From positions 124,001 through 188,000 of the forward strand of contig MCFL01000001.1 of the NCBI GenBank assembly GCA_002102555.1: 64,000 nucleotides of DNA, written 5' to 3'. The notes under the pieces are model-generated. The model ran no database searches and was not told the origin of the DNA. It was given only the letters and a program-made list of their open reading frames with translations. Below are positions 44,664-54,577 of this stretch, piece after piece. Both the position numbers and the translations under genes were made by a program. This DNA comes from Catenaria anguillulae PL171 (Eukaryota > Blastocladiomycota > Blastocladiomycetes > Blastocladiales > Catenariaceae). Every line of letters begins with the position of its first letter. The stretch's first letter is position 1.

Positions 44664-47198
44664 TCATTCTCCCATCGGTTGAAACGCGTCCCTGCACCAC
44701 AAACTCGGCCCAAAGCTCTTTGCCTCCTCCTCCTCAACTTCACTCAACTCCGCCACCCGATCCGCCCACACATGCACTGCCTCGCGCGGCCCACACACGG
44801 GACACAAGTTTGCCGACGGCGTCCTGCCCTGACTGATGCGAACCATCTCGCGCATCATATCCTCCATGCTCATCCTGCCACCAGGGCCCGACCACCGCGG
44901 CTCGTCATCACTGTCGCCCATCAAATCAATGATCCGCAACCCGCATCCATTACACTGCGTTGTGTCTTGCACTTCCGGCCCGTGGTACACTGCGTTGTTG
45001 CAGTTCTCGGCCGTTGTTTTCGTAAACACAATTGCCGGGTGGCCCTTGGGCGTGTGGCTGGTGGCAACGTGCGCCAAGTGCGGCATGGATACGAGCTGGC
45101 CGCAAACAATGGGCCAGCCGTCAATGTTGTCGGCGACGTTGTCTAGAATGAAATTGCGCAGCCGTGGGCACGGCGACACCAGTGGATGCGGCGAAAGAAC
45201 TGTGCGCACGAGCGCTATGAGGTCCTTGGACAAGAGCGCTGTGCATGCGAATCGCGCGTAGACAAGCTTTGTGAATCGGAGCAATGTGGGAAGAATGTGG
45301 TTGGCAACCAGGGGTTGGGCTGAGTTTGCTGAAACGACTTTGATGTGCTCGAGATTGGGCGCGTGGGGAAGACTGTAGGGAAGACGGTGCGGGACAGTGT
45401 GGAAACGACGGTGAATTGAGGGTTGTGCAAGCGCGTGCGTAGAGACAACAAGCCGCTTGAGGTTGGGGAGGACAAGGTGTTCGAGCGCAACTGGTGTGCG
45501 CCGGGTGATGCTGGGTTGATTGGCAAAGGCCGAAAGAGGTAAAAATGACGAGGTGGTTGCATGGACGAGGTGAATAGGCATGACGAATAGCTTGACGGAT
45601 TTAAGAGTCAAGTGTTCGATTCCGTGAAGGAGACCTGGGCGGATGGAAACGGTCGGTACAACACTTGGCAGGAGCTTTTCAGCGCCAGGACCACTGATTT
45701 CGAGTGACAATGTCCGTAAATGATGGCGGTTGAGTTTCGTTGAGCTGAGCGGCGTTCGTGTGGCATCAGGGAGAGTGAATGATCCAGCCGAGGGGAATGA
45801 AAGCGAGGACATGACTTGGTCGTTTCTATTGAAGCAAAAGGCCGACACTCGAAGGAATTGCAGCGGCAAAGCGCCAGGTTTGGAGCTGGGCAGACGGCGC
45901 ACAAAGAGGTCAAGATGTGTGAGAAGGAGATCCATGGGAATGAAGATGTTGAGGAGCTCGAGGTCGGCGAGATTCGGCATGGCAATGGCCATGGTTTGGA
46001 TAGTGGTCGCGACATTGGTTTGCGTGATAAAGAACGAGTAGGAGCAAGTAAAATGTGTCAAAGAATGCCACGGCCGGTAGGAGAACTGTGAGAAGACTTG
46101 AAGGGCATTGTTGACTTGTTCGGAAAGAGCGCGATCGTGCGGTGCGTGATCTGTTTGCTGAATTTTTGCAAGAGCCCATTGAATACCGATGCACTGTCGG
46201 TCCGGGTCCATACGCCCTGATTCGAATACAGCTCGGGCCTTGTCAATGTGCTTCGTTTCAAGCGAGACTTGAGCGAGCCGTGCGGTTTGGTTGGCCTCTG
46301 GCAAGCTGAAAACATGATCGCGCTCTGGATTAACGCTTCCATCACGGATGCCAAAACAGAACCAAGGAAGACCGGGTATTGGAAGCGGCAAACGATACGC
46401 GATATCCGCAAGAGAAGCGCGGTGAATCGTCCACTGCTGCTGCTCAATGAGGTTGGTCGACGTCAAATCGCTGAACGGCACGATCGCGTAACTGTTGGGT
46501 TTGGTTCGAGGTGGCATGTAGCCAACGTCGAGCTGCTTGCGGGACCAGTCGATGGCTGTCACGAATGACATTTTGGGGTTGCCGTCGCCTCCCAATACTT
46601 GAATCGCCGAAATGGGCGTCTTGTTGGAGGCAATGAATCGGCCACCGCGGGCACGCAAGATGTGAGCGAGGTCGAGGAAGCCAAACGTGAGGCATGCAGT
46701 GGCAGTCGCACGACTGAAATCGGGCAAGCGTGACAAATCAATCAAGTTGAGTTTGGGGCAAATGCGAGCCATGCGAATGAACCAGGCCATGGGCAGGACG
46801 TTCAACAATTCGGGCCCGCAATGATCCACTGCATCTTCAACGGATGAAATGAAGGATCCGGGATTGCTTTTGGAGAGCTCGCCGAGCGCGTCCAAGACGA
46901 GGTAAAACTGGCTGGGGTCCACAAAGTACTCCGAGACCGTGAGCGAGCGGACATGCTGGGCGAGGTTGGGATTGGCAGCGAGGACGGAATACAGTTGAGC
47001 CACCGCGGGCAGAGACGGGACCAGGATGGACGAGTAGAGGATTGGGAGCGCGATGGCAGCAGCGGCTTTACACGTGCACGCAAACTCGACCAAGGTCGTC
47101 GGCGGCAAGGTGCCGTTTGAATTAGCGAGGATCGAGCGGACGGCATCGTCTGGAAGCCGCTCAAAAAGGCACGGTGGCGGCGAAGTTGGGTCTTGCAT
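44664..47198 (-). CDS. F-box-like/CxxC-tail family, copy E (intact, 844 residues)
   Basis: An uninterrupted tandem paralogue of copy D. N-terminal F-box-like block: LFERLPDDAVRSILANSNG, LPPTTLVEFACTCKAAAAIA, LPILYSSILVPSLP. The middle region diverges strongly from D, while the 5' coding segment (about 46949-47063) is almost identical at the DNA level. The C-terminus repeats the family signature: SPCPRLRNFILDN, VCGQLVSMPHLAHVATS, then Cys pairs CNGC and CPVCGPREAVHVWADRV about 46 residues apart. Start at 47198 (MQDPTSPPPCLFERLPDD) is the first Met and aligns with copy D. Function inferred only: a candidate SCF adaptor with an unknown target. Confidence 0.82.
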   Translation of the reverse strand: MQDPTSPPPCLFERLPDDAVRSILANSNGTLPPTTLVEFACTCKAAAAIALPILYSSILVPSLPAVAQLYSVLAANPNLAQHVRSLTVSEYFVDPSQFYLVLDALGELSKSNPGSFISSVEDAVDHCGPELLNVLPMAWFIRMARICPKLNLIDLSRLPDFSRATATACLTFGFLDLAHILRARGGRFIASNKTPISAIQVLGGDGNPKMSFVTAIDWSRKQLDVGYMPPRTKPNSYAIVPFSDLTSTNLIEQQQWTIHRASLADIAYRLPLPIPGLPWFCFGIRDGSVNPERDHVFSLPEANQTARLAQVSLETKHIDKARAVFESGRMDPDRQCIGIQWALAKIQQTDHAPHDRALSEQVNNALQVFSQFSYRPWHSLTHFTCSYSFFITQTNVATTIQTMAIAMPNLADLELLNIFIPMDLLLTHLDLFVRRLPSSKPGALPLQFLRVSAFCFNRNDQVMSSLSFPSAGSFTLPDATRTPLSSTKLNRHHLRTLSLEISGPGAEKLLPSVVPTVSIRPGLLHGIEHLTLKSVKLFVMPIHLVHATTSSFLPLSAFANQPSITRRTPVALEHLVLPNLKRLVVSTHALAQPSIHRRFHTVPHRLPYSLPHAPNLEHIKVVSANSAQPLVANHILPTLLRFTKLVYARFACTALLSKDLIALVRTVLSPHPLVSPCPRLRNFILDNVADNIDGWPIVCGQLVSMPHLAHVATSHTPKGHPAIVFTKTTAENCNNAVYHGPEVQDTTQCNGCGLRIIDLMGDSDDEPRWSGPGGRMSMEDMMREMVRISQGRTPSANLCPVCGPREAVHVWADRVAELSEVEEEEAKSFGPSLWCRDAFQPMGE

Positions 47199-47470
47199 GG
47201 CGATGAATGGGAGGCGTGTGTCGCATCAATAGAACTCGGAAAAACGGACGGCGGCTGTCGCTTGCACAGAGTGTGGATTGCTGCAGGCTGCATGGACATG
47301 TACTGTATACCTCTCGCCACTATAGAAATAATCTTAATATGAATCAATTCCAAAGAGTGGCCCGCCTCAAACGATAACGCAAGGGCACGATGACACGACA
47401 ACAGTTTGTCACTGGCATTGACAGAGACCTCTTCAATACATACACCCGACCGCCGTCAACAATGATGCCA

Positions 47471-49411
47471 TCAGGCCACGGCAGACGTCTTCGCTCCCCG
47501 CTCCTCCTTATCCACCGCCTCACTCTCGTCTTTCGGCTTCTTCTGCTCAACTCCAAAGAATCGCCGCCACGCGTCAAGGGTCATGCACGGCGGTTGGAGC
47601 TTGAATCCATTGTACTTATCGCGCAAATAGGCCAGTAGTTCGCCGGAAAACTGCTCGTCAAAAAAGCTCTTGGCGCAGCTCGTGTGAAAACCCGGGCATG
47701 AATGCAAGTCCAGGAAGCGCAACCTTGGCGTTGAATTGAACAAGTGCGTCGGTGTCCGCAACGGACGAAAGCAATCGCTCTGCGCCAGCTGGCGCATCAA
47801 TCGTGTACGCACTGCCCGCCAAAAGCTTTGCCGGCGCAACGAACGGACCACCGGTAATCTCCCAATCCATGTTGCCCTTGATCTTATCGTCAACCCACGC
47901 AGCCTTTGCGCTATACGAATCCCATTCCGGCTTTTGCATTGTTTTGAAGTGCGGCTCAATGACCACCCAAAACTGGGTCTCGGCCACCCAAAGCATGTGC
48001 CGCACGTGAGCGCTAGCAATCAGTTCGGCGGGTGTAATAAAGTCTGTTGCCGCCTTGAAACTCGTTGGACCGGGGCAACCAATATCCTTTGCGAGCTGGT
48101 GTGTACCACGCTGATTGGGCTGCATACTGTGGAAACCACTTGGGCCATACACCTGGAACTTTGGGTTGCTGATACGAATTCGAATCGTTGCGCTTGGATT
48201 CGCAGGCTCCAGAAGAATTGCGGCTCCGGACTTGACGCGCCGCTGCACCGTACCCGACCGTGACGCAAGAGGCGGAAGACCCGGTGGAAGGAGCGTATTG
48301 TCAAGAAACCACTTGCCGAGCAGCTCTGCATCCGCCACAACTTTGCGTGCCCACACGTCGGGCGCAAACACAATTGGCAGTCCACGAGCAACAAACCAGT
48401 CGAGCACGGCTGTTTGCTTGCTTTGCATGGCAATTTCGGTCGCCGCGGCCGAAAGCGAAAAGGGGAAATTCAGTTCGACAGTGCTTCCAGCGACATGGAT
48501 TGAGGCGCGCTCGGCAAAGTAGTCGAGAACGGGAAGGTGACCGCGCATGCATGCACTTTTGATGCACCGGTTCACGATATCTCGGGCTTGCGTGCGAGTC
48601 GTTGGAGATTTCCAGGCCTGCCTCATGGCCCAGTCGAGAATGTTGACTTTACCCGCATCGGCGGCAGTGATTGCAATAGTGGTGAGTTGCGGGAAGAGGA
48701 CGATCTTGCGTACTTCTTGTTGCATGTTGCTATGTCTGGCAGGTATGCAATCCGATTTGAAGTGATATTAAACAATCGGAGGCAAGGCCAAACCGAAACT
48801 CACGGGACGTACTCAAAGCACCACTTGACCACGTCCAAGTGCCCCCTCATGGTGGCATCCAAAACAGCGTTTTGCGAAACAAGAACCCACTGTAATGACG
48901 CATACTTTTCGGTCTTGTTTGCCCACCAGCGCAACACTTGGACTTGACCAGACTTGCACACCGCGTCTCCGATCGTTTCAGATAAGAACTTGAAGGGGAA
49001 AACCTTGCATGTCATGTTGTGCACAAAGTTCAGCAGCTCGGCGCTGCTCGCCTGACGGGTAGCCAGAAAGATTGGGTGTTCGAGGTGACGAGGATACTTG
49101 ATTTGGTGCTGGACATTGGGAGCGATTGGGAGAGGCCAAAGGTATGGGAATAGGTCGAAACGATTGTTCTTGATCGCATAGCCGACCGAAGCAAAGGGTA
49201 CGTATTTGTAAAGCGACAAGTTGTCAGGCGTCACTATCGGGTGGATGCATTCGATGAGCGATGGATCGTCAACTGGCGGTCGCGGGTCGCGGAGGCAAAG
49301 GAGCAAAATCTGATGAATAATTTCAGTGTCGATCGTGGGAACTGGAAGAAATCCTCCAACTTGGGATGCCGAAAGCGATTTTTCCGTGGCGTTTGGACGG
49401 GGCTGATCCAT
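47471..49411 (-). pseudogene. Ankyrin-like protein 2, homopolymer frameshift
   Basis: Two exons: 49411-48804, and from 48735 onward after a 68 bp intron with donor GTGAGT. The N-terminal helical segment (TEIIHQILLLCLRD) is followed by ankyrin-like units (AVLDATMRGHLDVVKW, TIAITAADAGKVNILDW, CIKSACMRGHLPVLDY, EIAMQSKQTAVLDW). Next comes a C-terminal region sharing blocks with the protein at 26782-31008 (LLAGSAYTIDAPAG; FNAKVALPGLAFM). At 47660-47665 a run of six T (minus strand) ends the frame with TTT TGA. With one fewer T, the frame would continue as DEQFSGELLAYLRDKYNGF to the stop at 47471. The rest is intact, so the break is recent or a homopolymer sequencing error. Confidence 0.7.
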
Positions 49412-49804
49412 TTCTACTTGTCGTCGAGACTTGATGCACTGTGGGAATGAGACGATAGATGGTGGAAACTCGCGGTTTTCCTTTGGGATTGGCCGAGGAT
49501 GAGAGGAAAGGACGAATGAAAGGACTGCACGAGGTTCTTCACGCGCTACCCGACAGAATTCATGTGCCGCTGGCTTTGGATCATGAGGCGCTCAGTTTCG
49601 CTGTTGTAGTCCTCGTTGATCTGAAGCAAGATCAACGCGTCCGACACGCGTCACCGCTTCACGTGACTCCAAATGACCCTAAATGCGCCAGTCGAGATTG
49701 GCACATGTTATCGTCGTCTATGACGGCGTCTCGACGTTTCCTGACGGGCCAAGGCTTCATGCCCAACGACGAAAATCGCCAATTGCTACGTATCAACCAC
49801 CACC
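49412..49804. promoter_or_regulatory. Divergent upstream region of ankyrin-like 2 and DBP3
   Basis: 393 bp between divergent starts; expected to contain both promoters. No TATA box or other motif stands out. Confidence 0.45.
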
Positions 49805-51496
49805 ATGGGCAAATCCAAATCGAAATCCTCCTCAAAGTCGGACGCCTCGGCCGCTACCGCCGACGCCACCCCGCCTTCCATCATTGCGCAGCTCCAACCC
49901 GCCGCCGACGACTCTTCCTCGTCCAAGAAGGAAAAGAAGGACAAGAAAAAGGACAAGAAGCGCAAATCCTCGTCGTCCTCGGATGATGGAGCCTCGTCCG
50001 AAAACCCCGCGGCGGCCGAGCCCGCGAAAAAGAAGGCCAAAACCGACTCGACGGCCGCCGCTACGGAAACCCCAGCCAACGCCGACGGCACCTGGACCTT
50101 TGCCGAGGTTCCCGCCGTCGCTTCCATGCCCATTGCCGACGTCGAGTCCTACTACAAGGAACACAACATGACGATCGAGGGCCACGAGGGCGAATGCTTC
50201 AAACCATTGCTCGAGTTTGCACACGCGGGTCTCCCTCCCGTGGTCATGGGCGCACTTGCCGGGTTTGAAAAGCCCACACCCATTCAAGCTGCTTCATGGC
50301 CCATTGCCCTGCGCACGCGCGACTTGATTGCCATTGCGGAAACCGGGTCGGGCAAGACACTCGGATTCACCATTCCCGCCCTCGTGCATGTGCGCAACCA
50401 ACTCGCAAAGGCCGGTGGCAAGAAGCGCGCGCCTAATGCGCCGCACGTGCTTGTTGTGCTGCCGACGCGCGAGTTGGCCATGCAGGTGGCCACCGTCACC
50501 GAAGCTGCGGGTAAAGCGTGCGGGCTCAAGTCCGTGTGCTTGTATGGCGGTGTGCCCAAGTGGGAGCAAGCAAAGACGATTGCTGGCGCACATTTTGCCG
50601 TCGGCACGCCCGGCCGTCTTGTGGACCTTGCCATCAACGACGGCACGCTCGACCTGTCGCAAGTCAGCATGATTGTCCTTGACGAGGCCGATCGCATGCT
50701 CGATCTCGGTTTTGAAAAGGACATTCGCCAGCTCATGGGTGCCGTCATGGACAAGTCCAAGCGCCAAACACTCATGTTCTCTGCAACATGGCCCATGGGC
50801 GTGCGCAAGCTCGCGTCCGAGTTTCTGGTGGATCCCGTCAAGCTAACGATTGGCGATGACGAGCTCGCTGCCTCGCAAACCGTCACGCAGGTGGTCGAGG
50901 TGCTCAAGGATGCACAAAACAACCCGCGCGACAAGGAGCGCCGTCTGCTCGAGCTGTTGCGCAAATACCAAGGCAACAAAAAGTCGACCAAGGTGCTCGT
51001 GTTTGCCCTCTACAAGAAGGAGGCGCAGAGGCTCGAAGACTGCTTGCGCCGCGCCGGGTACACGGTCGAGGGCATTCACGGCGACAAGAACCAAGGGTCT
51101 CGCACGCAGGCGTTGCAGCGATTCCGTGACGGCGTGGCACCTGTGCTTGTTGCCACGGACGTGGCTGCTCGTGGTTTGGACATTCCCAACGTCGAGTTTG
51201 TCATCAACGTCACGTTCCCACTCACCATTGAGGATTACGTGCACCGGATTGGCCGGACGGGGCGTGCCGGCAAGAAGGGGTTGGCTCATACTTTGTTTAC
51301 CTCGCACGACAAGGCGCACTCTGGCGAGCTCGTCAATGTGCTCAAGCAGGCCAATCAGACCGTGCCCGAGGATCTTGTCAAGTTTGGCACTACCGTCAAG
51401 CGCAAGGAGCACTCTGCGTACGGTGCATTCTTCAAGGAGGTGGATGCAAATGCAAAGGGCAGCTTGGTCAAGTTTGACTCGGACGACGATGAGTAG
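49805..51496 (+). CDS. DBP3: ATP-dependent RNA helicase DBP3
   Basis: A nucleolar DEAD-box helicase of 60S ribosomal-subunit assembly. The single exon encodes 563 residues, close to yeast Dbp3. The N-terminus is Lys/Ser/Ala-rich (SSSKKEKKDKKKDKKRKSSS), a feature of the Dbp3 branch. All helicase motifs are present: Q motif FEKPTPIQAASWP, I AETGSGKT (about 178), Ia PTRELAMQV, Ib TPGRL, II DEAD (about 293), III SAT, IV-V VLVATDVAARGLDIPNVEFV and VI HRIGRTGRAGKKG. MTIEGHEG just before the Q motif fits Dbp3. The Met at 49805 (MGKSKSKSSSKSD) is the first in frame. Stop TAG. Convergent with the AAA+ ATPase gene, only 93 bp apart. Confidence 0.94.
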   Translation: MGKSKSKSSSKSDASAATADATPPSIIAQLQPAADDSSSSKKEKKDKKKDKKRKSSSSSDDGASSENPAAAEPAKKKAKTDSTAAATETPANADGTWTFAEVPAVASMPIADVESYYKEHNMTIEGHEGECFKPLLEFAHAGLPPVVMGALAGFEKPTPIQAASWPIALRTRDLIAIAETGSGKTLGFTIPALVHVRNQLAKAGGKKRAPNAPHVLVVLPTRELAMQVATVTEAAGKACGLKSVCLYGGVPKWEQAKTIAGAHFAVGTPGRLVDLAINDGTLDLSQVSMIVLDEADRMLDLGFEKDIRQLMGAVMDKSKRQTLMFSATWPMGVRKLASEFLVDPVKLTIGDDELAASQTVTQVVEVLKDAQNNPRDKERRLLELLRKYQGNKKSTKVLVFALYKKEAQRLEDCLRRAGYTVEGIHGDKNQGSRTQALQRFRDGVAPVLVATDVAARGLDIPNVEFVINVTFPLTIEDYVHRIGRTGRAGKKGLAHTLFTSHDKAHSGELVNVLKQANQTVPEDLVKFGTTVKRKEHSAYGAFFKEVDANAKGSLVKFDSDDDE

Positions 51497-51589
51497 AGAC
51501 TTTTTTTTTGTCTCGTTTTCGTTTTGCTTTGGTTGTTATTGTATAGTTTCGCAAATGTACATACAAATATTTATATGGTCGTCATTGGT

Positions 51590-53932
51590 TTACTTTGCAC
51601 TCCGCAAGTTCCTAAACTGCACGTACGGCGCGTCAACCTCCTTGGCCCTTTTCTCGAGCACCATCAGTTGTTGCCGCACACTGATGAATGCTTCATCCAC
51701 GTCCTCCCAACCCACCTCACCAGACTGCTCGCCGCCGTCATGCTCATTCTCCGACTCGAGCGGCACTCCCATCTCCCGAGCGGCTTCCATCAAATCGTCC
51801 CACGCAACACTTTGCACTGCAGGCCCATTCTTGGCCATGGCCTTGATGCCCGCCTCGCGCACAAGCACCTTCAACTTACCTCCACTCACCCCCACCGCCC
51901 GTTGCGCAACCCTTTCCAAATCCACCCCTTGCGCCCACTTTGTCCCAACACCCTTCAACACGGCCAACCGATCGACCTCCTTGGGCAACCCAACATACAC
52001 CAACCGATCCAACCTGCCGGGCCGCAGCAACGCATCGTCCATGTCCCAGGGGCGGCTCGTGCACCCGACAACCACAACCCCGTCGCCCGTCGACACCCCG
52101 TCCATTTCGTTGAGCAGCGTGCTGAGGACACGCTCGTTGACGGACGAGGACGATGTGGATGTGGAAAAGGATCGTTTGACGCCCAGCACGTCCATTTCGT
52201 CAAAAAACAAGACGCAGGGCCCCGATTTGCGGGCTTGCGTAAAGAGCGAGCGCAGCCGCGATTCCGACTCGCCAAAGTATTTGGACAAGAGCTCGGGCCT
52301 GTGGGAGCATGATTGGTCGGTAAGAAATCAAACGGGATTGCAAAGTGGGCCGAGGAACAAGAACGGACCCTTTGACACTGACCACATTGACGCCCGGCTC
52401 CGATGCAAGCGCATGCACCAGTAGTGTCTTGCCACATCCTGTCAAGCAACAACTTGTCAGCAGCGGGTGACATATCCATCAACTGACTGGAGAGGCAAAT
52501 TCGGGCGTACCAGGTGGGCCATACAGCAACACACCCCTAGGCGCCCTTGCCCCAACCCTCGCATACCCCAGGGGATCGCGCAACGGCCACACCACTGCGG
52601 CCTTCAACTCGTCCACGACCTCGGCGTACCCGTGCACGTCGGCCCACGTCACACGCGGCACGGGCCGCGCGTACTGCTGCGACACGGCCAGCGACGGGCG
52701 TACACGCGCAAGGGCTGTGCGCACGTGTGCTGCAGTGAAAGTGGGCGTGAGTACCAGTGTAGAGGCCAGGTCTGCGGCAAGTGTGTCGGGTGTCGGTGGA
52801 GTCGACGAGTGAGGGGCATTGGAGGTGGCGAGAAACACGAGTTGCCGGGCGACTAGTGTGAGGTCGCGTGGAGTGTATCCAGGGGTGAGCTGGAAGAGGT
52901 GGCCATCAAAAGTGTGTGAGCGGAGGCAGTAGCCAAGGGGGGAAAAAAAGAGAAGGGGGTCAGCGCACTGCGGCAATGTGTGCGGCAAACGTGGCCAGGT
53001 CTCCGTCGGGCGATTGAGTGGGCATGTCGGCGGCGTTGAAGTTAATCGAACCCTTGAGCGACGAGAGAATGGTGTCCATGATTTCGTATCGGATGGGCCT
53101 GTGTCATACAGCATACTGTGAGAAGATGGATCGTGAATGACAGAGAGGATGGGAGAGTACGGACTCTGAGATTTCAGGGAGTGTTTGCACAAATGTGAAC
53201 AGGGTGGGCTTAGGGTTTGCGGATGAGTCGGTCACAGAGGCGAGGACGGCGATCTGGGAAATGATCACAATAACGGTATATACATGTCAGCGATCGGTCG
53301 TGGTACGGCATGGCTCCGGTTGGTTAGAAACGAACTGGCAAAGTGGGTGGCAAAGCATTGAGCACACGTGCGAGGTCGGCCAGAAACAAGGTGCGGGCAG
53401 ACTCGAGAGATTCGTCTGGTTGAAGGCCACGGGTAAGATAGTAAGTGCCAGGCAACAATTGGAGGCGATTTGGTGATCAAGCGTGCTCACATGAGGCAAC
53501 ATCGGCCAAGTCGTCCAAGATGAGCAGGATCGGTGATGATGGCTCACCCACCACGGTAGCATCATCATTATCAATGGAGACATTCTTTCGAACAAACGAC
53601 TTGAGCAGGTTGTCGTCCTTTGCGTAGAATTTGACGCCAGCGACGGCCGAGATTGGCACGATGCGTGCTTGGTGCGAGTGAGCGAGTCGCTGCGCAACGT
53701 GGTTGACGACCGAGGACTTGCCCGTGCCTGGTGGTCCAGTGAGGAGAAATCCACGGGTGGGGACGAGGCCCTTGCAGTCCGAGGAAGCGAGAAGGAAGCA
53801 TTGGAGGGCAATGTGGTCTGCGAGCAAGTCTGCGATGTGGAGGAAGGTGCGAGACAAGTGCGTCGGCGGCGGGCGGGGCGGGGATGGTGGCAGGACCTGA
53901 CTTGGAGGATCAAAGTCGTCTGAAGAGGTCAT
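51590..53932 (-). CDS. Tandem AAA+ ATPase (CDC48/AFG2-SPATA5L1-like)
   Basis: An ATPase with two AAA+ modules and about 640 residues. Exons by eye: 53932-53491, 53415-53336, 53253-53161, 53098-52969, 52889-52511, 52438-52369, 52298-51590. Module 1 has Walker [10 protein letters not shown] and Walker B ILLILDD, where the usual catalytic Glu is Asp. Module 2 has [17 protein letters not shown], Walker A GPPGCGKT (split by an intron after GPPG), Walker [24 protein letters not shown] and [16 protein letters not shown] with its Arg fingers. Module 2 looks active; module 1 may only bind ATP. All junctions keep phase except exon 3 to exon 4, which is one base off. Close to the SPATA5L1/NVL/AFG2 group, so possibly in ribosome maturation; peroxisomal Pex1/Pex6 are less likely because the N-terminal domain is missing. 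Confidence 0.78.
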
Positions 53933-54298
53933 TTATGTGCTATTGCGTGAGGTTCCTTGGACATTGATTGATTGGTGAGCATCGGACATCGGACATGACT
54001 CTCGTTGCTTGATTGTTCATTATTGATACATTGTTGATGGATATCAATGGAAAAATCTGGATCAACCAAGGATCTTTTTCCTCGGTTGTTTTTCCGTGGA
54101 GATGGGGGGTGGCTGAACGTGGCGTGCAACACACGACACGAAATGACATTTGGAAACGACCAACATCGTAAATGAAAAGATGCCGCACACATGCATGCAT
54201 CGCATAACGCGTGCCGTTGCAACTGCTGCGAAGAGCCATGAGCGAGCGCGAGTGCATAGGCAATGGTGCCAACTTTGTGAGCCAGTGAGTCAGCTGCA
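53933..54298. other. Intergenic upstream of the AAA+ ATPase and DUF707 genes
   Basis: About 365 bp between divergent genes; likely both promoters. Nothing further recognised before the hexanucleotide repeat. Confidence 0.4.
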
Positions 54299-54577
54299 GT
54301 GATTCACTCATCATATGTCATTGACATTGACATTGACATTGACATTGACATTGACATTGACATTGACATTGACATTGACACCATGACGGTGACGACCACC
54401 TCCAACAAGTCGTCGTCAACCGTCGGCCGTGTACCTCTCTCAGAAGTGCACCTCGGCTTCGCGAATCAATCAACCGAGCCTTCACGCCCGCCGCTGCCGC
54501 TGCAAGGGTGTCGACTTGTCCACCGCGCTCAAGCTTTCCATGAAATGTTTGCCTCCAAGTACTTAAACAAGCCATGA
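54299..54577 (+). other. Upstream ORF overlapping the DUF707 start by ATGA
   Basis: A 92-codon frame begins 275 bases before the DUF707 gene, encodes an Ile-Asp repeat from the hexanucleotide array, and ends at TGA in the sequence ATGA, whose ATG is the presumed DUF707 start. It may be a regulatory upstream ORF allowing reinitiation, or chance. Whether it is in the mRNA is unknown. Confidence 0.3.
54319..54380. repeat. (CATTGA)n hexanucleotide microsatellite
   Basis: About ten perfect copies of the hexamer over 62 bp, directly upstream of the DUF707 gene. Length in multiples of six keeps any overlapping frame open. Confidence 0.95.

Noticed and set aside
51590-53932. Assignment of the AAA+ ATPase as peroxisomal Pex1 or Pex6
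   Set aside because: The protein lacks the large N-terminal domains of both and module 2 resembles the AFG2/NVL/SPATA5L1 group at least as well.
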